From CAZOGW01 sp964579415 (GTDB lineage Bacteria; Actinomycetota; Acidimicrobiia; Spongiisociales; UBA5794), in the NCBI GenBank assembly GCA_964579415.1, contig CAZOGW010000150.1, forward strand, positions 1-6,659: a DNA stretch of 6,659 nt. The letters are read 5' to 3'. The position numbers and the translations under genes are program-made. Position 1 is the stretch's first letter. Each line of letters begins with the position of its first letter. The notes beneath the pieces were generated by a model that saw only the letters and a list, made by a program, of their open reading frames with translations, did no database searches and had not been told where the DNA came from. Shown here piece by piece: positions 1 through 6,644 of the stretch.

Positions 1-3000
1 TCCGTCGCCAGGACCTCGGCGGCGATCCAGTCGGCGTAGGCGTCCACCAGATCGGCGTGCGCTGCGGGGAGCTTGAGGGTGATGCGGTCGGTGAGATCCA
101 GGCCTTCCTGCTTGCGGAGCTCGTTGAGGGCGCGGATCAGGTCGAGGGCACGGCCTTCGAGGACCAGGTCCTCGTCGAGCGCCGGGTCGAGAGCGACGCT
201 GATACCGGCTTCGTGGCCGACGATCCAGCCTTCGAGGACCACCCGCTCGGTACGGATCACCTCGGCCGCCGTCAAGGTCTCATCGGCGACGGATACCGCA
301 CCGTCGGGCAACTCCTGGTAGTCGCCGCGGGCGAGGGCGGCGGCGACGTCCTTGACCCTCCCGCCGAGGCGGGGGCCGGCGACGGCGAAGTTGGGTTTGA
401 GCGACACCTCGACCTGGGCGGCGTCATCGAAGCTGATCTCCTTGACCCGCAGCTCCTCGGCGATGACCTCGGCGTGGTCACGAGCGGCGTTGCCTCCACC
501 GACGACGGCCCGGCGCAGCGGCTGGCGTAGCTTGAGCCCGGCCTCGGTGCGAGCCCGCCTGCCGGTCTCGACGATGGTGCGAACCACCGCCATCTCGGCG
601 AGCAGGGCAGGGTCGGTGGCGGGCGGCTGTGGCCAGCCGGCGAGGTGGATGGAGGCCGGGGACTCCGGACAGGGACCGGCCACCAGGTTCCGCCACAGGT
701 GGTCGGTGATGAACGGCATCACCGGGGCGGTGATGCGCAGCGCGGTGACCAGCCCGGTCCACAGGGTGCGTAGCGCCGCCTCGTCGTAGGAGTAGAAGCG
801 GCGGCGGTTGCGGCGGATGTACCAGTTGGAGAGGTCGTCGAGGTAATCCTCGAAACCGGCGACCAGCCGGTCCACCCGCCAGCCATCGAGGGCGGCGGTG
901 GCTTCCTCGACGGCCTTGCCGGCGCGGGCCAGCAACCAGCGGTCGATCTGGCGCAGCTCGACGCCTTCCGGGGCGCCATCAAGGTCGGCATAGCTGGGGA
1001 CGAACCGTTCGATGTTGCCGTAGTCGACGAGGAAGCGGGCCGAATTCCACAGCGTCAGCAGGCGGCGCTGCACCTCGTAGGCGGCCTGGTAGCCGAAGAG
1101 CAGGTTGCGGTCCGGCGGGTGGGCGCAGTACTGCCAGCGCATCACGTCGGTGCCCATGCGCTCGAAGGCCTCCTCGGCGGAGATGAGGTTGCCCCACGAA
1201 CCGTGCATCTCCCGGCCGTCCTCGGCGAGCATCTTCTCGTAGCCGAGCACGTTACGGAAGGGTGCCCGGCCGGTGAGCGCCACCGACATGAAGAGCTGGC
1301 TGTAGAACCACAGGCGGACCTGCTCGCGCATCTCGGTGACCCAGTCGGCGGGAAACCACTTCTCCCAGTAGGCGTGGTCGGGGAGGTCGGCGGTGGTGAG
1401 GCCGGCGGCGGCGCCGGTGCCGTAGCCGCCTTCCACCCATTCGGTGTTCTCCCAGCCGAGGGTCGAAAGCGGGACGATCCCGGCGTCGAGCCACACATCG
1501 CCTACCTCGGCGATGCGGGTCAGGTCCTCGTTGCCGCAGGCTTCGCACCGGATGGTGACCCGGTCCACCCAGGGACGATGCAGCTCCTCGAGCTGGTCCA
1601 TGCCGGCGGTGGCCTTCTCGGCCAGTTCCGCCTTGGAACCGACGACGGTGAGGTGCCCGCACGGGCAGGGAAAGAAGGGCAGCGGCAAGCCGTAGTAGCG
1701 GCGGCGGGAGATGTTCCAGTCACCCATGTTGTTGAGCCAGTCGTCCATGAGCTTGCCCATGTACTCGGGCGTCCACGACACGGTGGCGTTGGCGGCGAGG
1801 AGCTGGGGCCGGATCTCCTCGACGGAGATGTACCAGTCGTCGGCGATGCGGAACACCAGCGGGGTGTCGCAGCGCCAGCAGTGCGGGTACGAGTGCACGT
1901 ACTCGCTCGCCTCCACCAGTACTCCGGTCTCGGCGAGGTGGTCGACGATGGGCCGGCGGGCCTCGTCGGTGGACATCCCGGCGAGCCGGCCGAACTCGGG
2001 GTAGAAGTGGCCCGACTCGTCGATGGGCATGATCACGGCGAGATCATGGACCTGGCCCAGGTCGAAGTCCTCGGGACCGCAGCCGGGGGCGATGTGGACC
2101 ACGCCGGTGCCCTGGTCGAGGGTGACGTCGTCCCAGGGGATGACCCGGTGCTCCAGCTCGACGGCGGGTTCGAGATCGTCGAACGGGCCCCGGTAGCGCC
2201 AACCCACCAGATCGGTGCCGGGACGGATGTCGTTGAGGTCCTCGTCAGGGAATCGCTCCGCGGCCACCCATTCGCCGTTGGGGCGGCGGCCGTAGCGCAA
2301 CTCGGGGTTGACGGCGGCGGCCACGTTCGCCGGCAGGGTCCACGGGGTGGTGGTCCACACCACCAGGCTCTCGCCGGGGCGGTCGAGCAGCGGCAGCCGC
2401 ACCGACAGCGACGGGTCGGTCTTCTCCTGGTAGACACCCGCCATGGTGATCTCGTGCTGGGACATCGAGGTGCCACAGCGGGGGCACCACTGCGTGGCGC
2501 GGTGTCCCTTGTAGAGCCACCCGCGCTCGTTGAGGATCTTGAGGAAGCGCCAGATGTACTCGATGCCGGTGTCGGCGAAGGTGAAGTAGTCGGCGCCCCA
2601 GTCCATCCAGTAGCCGAGACGCTGCGACCCGCGGGTCAGCTCCTGCACCGACCAGATGACCTTCTCCCGGCAGCGGCGGGCGAACTCCTCCAGGCCGTAC
2701 TCCTCGATCTCACGCTTGGAGTTGAGGCCTAGCTCCTGCTCGACGCCGACCTCGATCCACAGCCCCTGGCAGTCCCAGCCGTTCTGGAAGCGCAGGTGGT
2801 GGCCCTGCATCGCCTTGTAGCGCTGGAAGACGTCCTTGAGGGTACGGCCCCAGGCGGTGTGAACCCCCAACGTCTTGTTGGCGGTCACCGGCCCGTCGAT
2901 GAAGCTGAACTGCGGGCCGTCGGCGGTCTGTTCCTTGAGGCGGTCGAAGATGCGCTCGTCCTCCCACCAATCGAGGAGGGCGCGCTCGAGGGCGTCATGG

Positions 3001-3062
3001 TCGGGCTGTGCCGGCAGCGGCGCGAATGCGGGTTGGCGGGGCGATCGGTCCATTGCGGACAT
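1..3062 (-). CDS. ileS: Isoleucyl-tRNA synthetase, eukaryote-like (type 2) form with altered signature motifs; 3' end cut by window
   Basis: Cytosolic class I enzyme that joins isoleucine to tRNA-Ile using ATP. The minus strand reads open for 1020 codons with no stop or frameshift; only the extreme C-terminus lies outside. Visible in order: the N-terminal catalytic segment with GPVTAN followed by GVHT (residues 66–69) where HIGH is expected; zinc-ligand pairs C193/C196 and C395/C398; the CP1 editing domain with WTTTPWTLPAN from residue 236 and a GTGVVHIAPGCGPEDF segment; a zinc-ribbon-like set C466/C468 and C506/C509; DVWLDAG; EMHGS (618–622) where KMSKS is expected; and the anticodon-binding domain with a WYIRRNRRRFY stretch. 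Length and motif style fit the large eukaryote-like IleRS class. The start is ambiguous: ATG at 3062 and an in-frame ATG at 3053 are both possible, with AGGG 3 and 12 bases upstream respectively. It lies downstream of nhaA on the same strand. The family call is very secure; the significance of the motif changes is inference. Confidence 0.96.
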   Translation of the reverse strand, partial: MSAMDRSPRQPAFAPLPAQPDHDALERALLDWWEDERIFDRLKEQTADGPQFSFIDGPVTANKTLGVHTAWGRTLKDVFQRYKAMQGHHLRFQNGWDCQGLWIEVGVEQELGLNSKREIEEYGLEEFARRCREKVIWSVQELTRGSQRLGYWMDWGADYFTFADTGIEYIWRFLKILNERGWLYKGHRATQWCPRCGTSMSQHEITMAGVYQEKTDPSLSVRLPLLDRPGESLVVWTTTPWTLPANVAAAVNPELRYGRRPNGEWVAAERFPDEDLNDIRPGTDLVGWRYRGPFDDLEPAVELEHRVIPWDDVTLDQGTGVVHIAPGCGPEDFDLGQVHDLAVIMPIDESGHFYPEFGRLAGMSTDEARRPIVDHLAETGVLVEASEYVHSYPHCWRCDTPLVFRIADDWYISVEEIRPQLLAANATVSWTPEYMGKLMDDWLNNMGDWNISRRRYYGLPLPFFPCPCGHLTVVGSKAELAEKATAGMDQLEELHRPWVDRVTIRCEACGNEDLTRIAEVGDVWLDAGIVPLSTLGWENTEWVEGGYGTGAAAGLTTADLPDHAYWEKWFPADWVTEMREQVRLWFYSQLFMSVALTGRAPFRNVLGYEKMLAEDGREMHGSWGNLISAEEAFERMGTDVMRWQYCAHPPDRNLLFGYQAAYEVQRRLLTLWNSARFLVDYGNIERFVPSYADLDGAPEGVELRQIDRWLLARAGKAVEEATAALDGWRVDRLVAGFEDYLDDLSNWYIRRNRRRFYSYDEAALRTLWTGLVTALRITAPVMPFITDHLWRNLVAGPCPESPASIHLAGWPQPPATDPALLAEMAVVRTIVETGRRARTEAGLKLRQPLRRAVVGGGNAARDHAEVIAEELRVKEISFDDAAQVEVSLKPNFAVAGPRLGGRVKDVAAALARGDYQELPDGAVSVADETLTAAEVIRTERVVLEGWIVGHEAGISVALDPALDEDLVLEGRALDLIRALNELRKQEGLDLTDRITLKLPAAHADLVDAYADWIAAEVLAT

Positions 3063-3075
3063 CGACCCTAGCGCC

Positions 3076-3088
3076 GAACCCAGGGTTC
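3076..3088. promoter_or_regulatory. Perfect 13-bp interrupted palindrome just upstream of ileS
   Basis: The site reads GAACCC-A-GGGTTC, with 6-bp arms around one base. It ends 14 bases before the ATG at 3062. The one-base centre cannot form an RNA hairpin loop at full arm length, so a protein-binding operator would fit better than a terminator. Function is inferred only from symmetry and position, and such a palindrome can occur by chance. Confidence 0.25.
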
Positions 3089-3108
3089 CAGACATCGCTC
3101 GGCGAGGT

Positions 3109-3129
3109 CCGCGGCCCGCAGCGCCGCGG
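3109..3129 (-). other. Stem-loop in the nhaA–ileS gap
   Basis: The arms CCGCGGC and GCCGCGG form a perfect 7-bp G/C stem around a 7-base loop, 37 bases after the nhaA stop codon on the minus strand. No T-run follows it in the minus-strand direction, so a standard intrinsic terminator is not supported. It could mark the 3' end of the nhaA message or an element in the ileS leader. In such GC-rich DNA a chance stem is also possible. Confidence 0.3.
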
Positions 3130-3165
3130 TGCGCCGGGGGCCTGCCCGGTGGTGGTGGTGCGGCG

Positions 3166-5061
3166 CTAGCGCGACCGCACCGGGTCAGCCGCCAGCTCGC
3201 GGGCTATGGCGGCCGTCAGCGACGCCAGGTCGGGGCGGCCGGTGTGGCGGCGGCCGTTTATGAAGAACGTCGGAGTGCCGGCGGCGCCACTCTCGTCGGC
3301 AGTCTCCATGTCGTGCTCGACCCGCAACAGCAGGCCGCGATCGTCCAGGTCCCTCTCGAAGCGGGCCACGTCGAGACCGAGACTCCCGGCGTGGCGGATC
3401 AGGTCGTCCCGCTCCAGGGCGTCCTGATTGGCAAAAAGCAGGTCGTGCATCTCCCAGAACATGCCCTGCTCGGCGGCGGCCTCCGCCGCCACCGCGGCGT
3501 CCATGGCCTGCTCGTGCACGTCGATGAGTGGAAGGTGGCGGAAGACGAAAGCGATGTCACTGCCGAACGTGCCTGCCAGGTCATCGAGGACGTCCCTGGC
3601 CCGGAAGCAGTACGGGCACTCGAAGTCGCCGTACTCGACAAGGACGATGGAGGCGTCCAGCGTGCCGCGCACGTGGTCGACCTCGGGGTCGATCACCGGC
3701 TCCGACAGATCTTCGATGGGCGGCGCCAGGCGGCCATAGCCGGCGGAGCGGAGTCGCGACGGCAGCCGCTCGATGACCTTGAAGGCGATGTAGGAAAGGA
3801 GTGCTGCGATGATCGACGCCGCCAGGATGCCGATCTTGGCCTCCTCCAGGTCGTCGCCGGTGAACGAGATCCCGGCGATCAGCAGCGAGACGGTGAACCC
3901 GACACCGGCGACGGTGGCCGCGCCCACCAGAGCCGGCCACGACACGGTGAGGGGAAGCTTGCCGTAGCGGGCCGCCACCCAGGTGAAGGCGGTGATCCCG
4001 ACCAGCTTGCCCACGACGAGCCCGAAGATGATGCCGAGCGAGATCGGCGAGCGTAACGCCCGGCTGACGGCCTCACCGTCGATAGCCACCCCGGCATTGG
4101 CCAGTGCGAACAGGGGGACGATGAAGAAGCTGGTCCACGGATGGATGAGGTGCTGGAGGCGCTCATTCGGAGAGACGGCCCGGGCCAGCGTGCGGCTGGC
4201 GCTGTGGGCGTACTTGGGCGTGGGCGCCTCACGGAAGCGCCGGAACACGTCCCGTGCTTCGGCGAGGTCTTGGCGCTTGGGCGGGTAGGCGGTGGCGAGC
4301 ACGCCGAGCGCCACCCCGGCAACCGTGGCATGGACGCCGGAATAGAAGGTGGCCAGCCAGACGCCGACGGAGAGCACGAAGAAGGCGGCACCGTTGCGCC
4401 ATTCCTTGCTCCTGAGGTAGGCGACCACCCCGAAGAGCACGACGGCCACCATCAGGGCCGACAGCGACAGGTTCTCGGTGTAGACGATGGCGATGACGGT
4501 GAGGGCGACGACGTCGTCGACGATCACCAGGGTGAGTAGGAAGGTGCGCACCCGGGGCGACGCTGCGCCGGCCAGGCTGAGCACACCGAGGGCGAAAGCG
4601 GTGTCGGTGCCCATGACGATGCCCCATCCCCGCGCCGACGCCTCGCCCAGGTTGAAGGCGAGGTAGATGAACGCCGGGAGCAGCATCCCGCCGAGTGCGG
4701 CGATGACCGGGGTGGCGAGGCGGCGGCGCTCTCGCAGCTCGCCCATGTCGAACTCCCGCCGGATCTCCAGGCCGACGACGAAGAAGAAGATGGCCATCAG
4801 CCCGTCGTTGATCCAGTGACGGAGGTCCAGAGTCAGGTCCCAGCCCCCGAATGAGACTCCGAACTCGGTATGCCACACCTGCTCATAGCTCTCCGCCCAC
4901 GGGGAATTGGCCCATACCAGCGCGGTGACCGTGGCCAGCAGGAGGATGATCGCCGACGAATTCTCGGTGCGGATGAACTGGCGCAAGGAGCCCAGCGGAT
5001 GCGCAGCCCAGGGAGTCACGTTCACCCCGGATGCGGTCGCGCCGCTGCGGCCCTGCGTCAT
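3166..5061 (-). CDS. nhaA: NhaA-type Na+/H+ antiporter fused to a DsbA/thioredoxin-like domain
   Basis: Inner-membrane antiporter that exports Na+ (or Li+) in exchange for incoming protons, supporting pH and sodium homeostasis. Residues about 20–435 are the NhaA domain with a run of hydrophobic helices. Residues matching the E. coli NhaA core are present: D153 in GTDTAFALG (E. coli D133), the pair D182–D183 in VIVDDVVAL (D163–D164), H244 in SGVHATVAG (H225) and K352 in VVGKLVGI (K300). The helix 8–9 loop (about 260–305) is longer than in E. coli. After the last helix a basic stretch (ERLPSRLR) leads into a thioredoxin fold at about 455–625, with C482-P-Y-C485 and a GTP turn at 595–597 that would carry the cis-proline. 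The fusion is a recognised actinobacterial architecture. Basic residues after the last helix, plus E. coli topology, predict a cytoplasmic redox domain. The start at 5061 is supported by GGAG 10 bases upstream. ileS follows after 103 bases; the oxidoreductase gene is divergent. Confidence 0.96.
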   Translation of the reverse strand: MTQGRSGATASGVNVTPWAAHPLGSLRQFIRTENSSAIILLLATVTALVWANSPWAESYEQVWHTEFGVSFGGWDLTLDLRHWINDGLMAIFFFVVGLEIRREFDMGELRERRRLATPVIAALGGMLLPAFIYLAFNLGEASARGWGIVMGTDTAFALGVLSLAGAASPRVRTFLLTLVIVDDVVALTVIAIVYTENLSLSALMVAVVLFGVVAYLRSKEWRNGAAFFVLSVGVWLATFYSGVHATVAGVALGVLATAYPPKRQDLAEARDVFRRFREAPTPKYAHSASRTLARAVSPNERLQHLIHPWTSFFIVPLFALANAGVAIDGEAVSRALRSPISLGIIFGLVVGKLVGITAFTWVAARYGKLPLTVSWPALVGAATVAGVGFTVSLLIAGISFTGDDLEEAKIGILAASIIAALLSYIAFKVIERLPSRLRSAGYGRLAPPIEDLSEPVIDPEVDHVRGTLDASIVLVEYGDFECPYCFRARDVLDDLAGTFGSDIAFVFRHLPLIDVHEQAMDAAVAAEAAAEQGMFWEMHDLLFANQDALERDDLIRHAGSLGLDVARFERDLDDRGLLLRVEHDMETADESGAAGTPTFFINGRRHTGRPDLASLTAAIARELAADPVRSR

Positions 5062-5071
5062 GGCTGCCGGA

Positions 5072-5075
5072 CTCC
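5072..5075 (-). promoter_or_regulatory. Likely ribosome-binding site of nhaA
   Basis: GGAG on the minus strand lies 10 bases before the ATG at 5061. The spacing is slightly long but acceptable, and it supports this start for the 631-residue protein. Confidence 0.5.
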
Positions 5076-5134
5076 GGGGCGGTCGCGGGTGTGTCGGGGG
5101 GTGGTAGCCATCGTGGGCGACACTGTAGGGGACG

Positions 5135-5159
5135 GGTCCGACCTGGATTACGGTCGACC
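5135..5159. repeat. Two tandem GGTC(C)GACC palindromic boxes
   Basis: GGTCCGACCTG at 5135 and GGTCGACCTG at 5152 are near-identical direct repeats, and each core is itself palindromic (GGTC-C-GACC and GGTCGACC). A further GTCGACC occurs at 5182–5188. Repeated self-symmetric boxes between divergent genes are what a dimeric regulator site can look like, but the words are short and GC-rich, so chance is a fair alternative. Confidence 0.3.
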
Positions 5160-5189
5160 TGCGCCGTGAAGGGATCTACCCGTCGACCG

Positions 5190-5210
5190 CCACTAGCCGG
5201 TTCCTAGTGG
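5190..5210. promoter_or_regulatory. 21-bp palindrome, candidate operator (CCACTAG-N7-CTAGTGG)
   Basis: Perfect 7-bp inverted arms flank a 7-bp centre, 58 bases before the ATG of the oxidoreductase gene. Arm length and centre spacing resemble binding sites of dimeric repressors such as TetR- or MarR-family proteins, but no regulator gene is in the window. As RNA it could also form a 7-bp stem with a 7-base loop. The downstream CCTAGG at 5214–5219 adds a third CTAG in helical phase with the two in this palindrome. Operator function is inferred. Confidence 0.45.
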
Positions 5211-5234
5211 AGACCTAGGCGGATGTCTCATCCT

Positions 5235-5251
5235 GGTGGTACTCAACCACC
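5235..5251 (+). other. Inverted repeat immediately upstream of the oxidoreductase RBS
   Basis: GGTGGT and ACCACC form 6-bp arms around the 5-base loop ACTCA. The repeat ends four bases before the AGGAG ribosome-binding site. In the mRNA this would be a small hairpin beside the site of initiation; as DNA it could be a second operator. No function can be shown from sequence alone. Confidence 0.3.
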
Positions 5252-5254
5252 GAG

Positions 5255-5259
5255 AGGAG
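5255..5259 (+). promoter_or_regulatory. Strong ribosome-binding site of the FAD oxidoreductase gene; decides the start
   Basis: AGGAG, within a purine run GAGAGGAG, lies 8 bases before the ATG at 5268, which is near ideal. This favours 5268 over the in-frame ATG at 5223, which has only AGGCGG directly in front of it. The 15 extra residues from 5223 look like translated leader. Confidence 0.8.
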
Positions 5260-5267
5260 CTTCCCAG

Positions 5268-6626
5268 ATGACTACCACCGCACCTCTGGTCGCCGGCGCT
5301 ATCGGCGACGCCATCACCCCGGACGACGCCCGGTACGACGAGGCCCGCAGCGTGTTCAACCCGGTCTTCGAGCATCGTCCCGCCCTTATCGTGGACGCCA
5401 CCTCGGTGGAGGACGTCGCCGCCGCAGTACGCCACGCCGCCGGCACCGGCGTCAAGGTCGCCGTGCAGGCCACCGGCCACGGCGTCACGGTGCCCGCCGA
5501 CGGCGCCGTCCTCGTCCTCACCCGCAAGCTCGATCATGTCAGGATCGACCCCGACACCTGGACCGCCCGAATCGGCGCCGGCGCCAAGTGGGAGCCGGTC
5601 CTGGCAGCCGCCCAGCAGCACGGCCTGGCGCCTCTGCTGGGCTCGTCGCCCGACGTGGGCGCGGTGGGTTACACGCTCGGAGGTGGCCTGGGATGGCTGG
5701 CCCGCCGCTACGGCACGTCCGCCGACCATGTGCGCTCGTTCACAGTTGTCACCGCCGACGGGTCGGTGGTGTGCGCCGACGACGACAACAACAGCGACCT
5801 GTTCTGGGCGTTGCGCGGCGGGGGCGCCGGCGGGCTCGGCGTCGTCGTCGACATGGAGATCGACCTTGTGCCCGTCACCGAGGTGTACGCCGGCAACCTG
5901 TTCTACCCCGCCGAGATGGCGGCGGAGCTGTTCGCCTTCTACTCGGAGTGGTCCGAGGGCCTTCCCGAGGAAATGACGACCTCGTTCGCCATGATGGCCT
6001 TCCCACCTCTCGACGTCGTGCCCGAGCCGATGCGGGGCCGGTCCTTTGCCATCGTGCGCGGCTGTCACTGCGGCGATCCGGTCGAGGCTGAGGCTCTCGT
6101 AGGCGAGTGGCGCAGCCGCTGGCAGCCCGAGATGGACATGTTCGGCCCGATGCCGTTCTCGATGGCCGGGCTGATCTCCAACGATCCCACCGAACCGACC
6201 CCGGCGCTGAGCAGCGCCCGGTGGCTGCGCCGGCTCGACCCTGACCTGGTGGGGTCGATCGCGGAGGCGCTCGCCCCTGATCCGCACCCGTCGGCGGTGG
6301 TGTTCGTCGAACTCCGCCATGTCGGCGGTGCGGTGGGACGCCACGTCCCCGGCGCCAGCTACTCGGCCCGGCGGTGGGACCGCCTGGCTCACACGATCGC
6401 CCTCGCCCTCGATCCGGCGATGGAGGCCGACGGCGCCGCCCGCATCGAGCGGCTGTGGGAGCGCTTCGCTCCCCACCTGGCCGACAGCGCCTATCTCAAC
6501 CTCCTCGAAGGGGCCGACAGGAAGGCGGCCGCCCGGTCCGGCTTCGATGCCGCCACCTGGGAGCGCCTGCAACTCGTGAAGCGCACCTTCGACCCGGAGA
6601 ACCTGTTCTCCCACGGGATCCTGTAG
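5268..6626 (+). CDS. FAD-binding oxidoreductase, berberine-bridge-enzyme-like (PCMH-type FAD domain)
   Basis: A 452-residue flavoprotein that should oxidise an unidentified small substrate and pass electrons to oxygen or another acceptor. Residues about 35–205 form the PCMH-type FAD domain. H71 in QATGHG matches the histidine that carries 8-alpha-linked FAD in this family, GYTLGGGLGWLARRYG (from 134) is the glycine-rich FAD loop, and DLFWALRGGGAGGLGVV (from 177) is the conserved end of the domain. The substrate domain follows, and the C-terminal BBE segment shows Y409-L-N411 (the family YxN motif) and KRTFDPENLF (438–447). In bicovalent members a cysteine precedes PxVG; here it is serine (S127 in GSSPDVG), so only the histidine link is likely. 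No signal peptide or membrane segment is visible, so it is probably cytoplasmic. The start at 5268 is chosen on its AGGAG site; 5223 is the alternative. The substrate cannot be named. It is divergent from nhaA with no functional link apparent. Confidence 0.93.
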   Translation: MTTTAPLVAGAIGDAITPDDARYDEARSVFNPVFEHRPALIVDATSVEDVAAAVRHAAGTGVKVAVQATGHGVTVPADGAVLVLTRKLDHVRIDPDTWTARIGAGAKWEPVLAAAQQHGLAPLLGSSPDVGAVGYTLGGGLGWLARRYGTSADHVRSFTVVTADGSVVCADDDNNSDLFWALRGGGAGGLGVVVDMEIDLVPVTEVYAGNLFYPAEMAAELFAFYSEWSEGLPEEMTTSFAMMAFPPLDVVPEPMRGRSFAIVRGCHCGDPVEAEALVGEWRSRWQPEMDMFGPMPFSMAGLISNDPTEPTPALSSARWLRRLDPDLVGSIAEALAPDPHPSAVVFVELRHVGGAVGRHVPGASYSARRWDRLAHTIALALDPAMEADGAARIERLWERFAPHLADSAYLNLLEGADRKAAARSGFDAATWERLQLVKRTFDPENLFSHGIL

Positions 6627-6644
6627 GCATGACTTCATCCTCCC

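Larger units (their letters stand above)
5062..5267. promoter_or_regulatory. Divergent intergenic region between nhaA and the FAD oxidoreductase gene
   Basis: These 206 bases must hold the promoters for nhaA (leftward) and the oxidoreductase (rightward), since both start from here. I could not identify a convincing −35/−10 pair for either; TACAGT on the minus strand near 5120 is only a weak −10 candidate. The region is instead marked by inverted and direct repeats: GGTC-type boxes at 5135–5159, the CCACTAG palindrome at 5190–5210 and the GGTGGT/ACCACC arms at 5235–5251. Any of these could be operators. Confidence 0.6.

Noticed and set aside
1119..2732. 537-codon open frame on the plus strand across ileS
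   Set aside because: It lies antisense to a clear IleRS coding frame. Long antisense frames are expected in high-GC genes, and its product is low-complexity Gly/Val/His-rich with no recognisable domain.
3109..3140. T-box riboswitch upstream of ileS (minus-strand GCACCGCGG resembles the T-box core end)
   Set aside because: The bases that should pair with the tRNA acceptor end (UGGN) are not present, and 103 bases leave no room for the specifier stem outside nhaA.
3149..3160. GGTGGTGGTGGTG triplet repeat after nhaA
   Set aside because: About four copies of a GC-rich triplet in non-coding DNA; too short to call a meaningful repeat.
2875..4056. 393-codon plus-strand frame spanning the ileS–nhaA gap
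   Set aside because: It overlaps the start of ileS and the end of nhaA in antisense, both firmly identified; the product is Arg/Gly/Asp-rich without a domain.
5193..6638. 481-codon open frame on the minus strand across the oxidoreductase gene
   Set aside because: It mirrors the codon bias of the real FAD-protein gene, shows no family motifs and would run through the divergent regulatory region.
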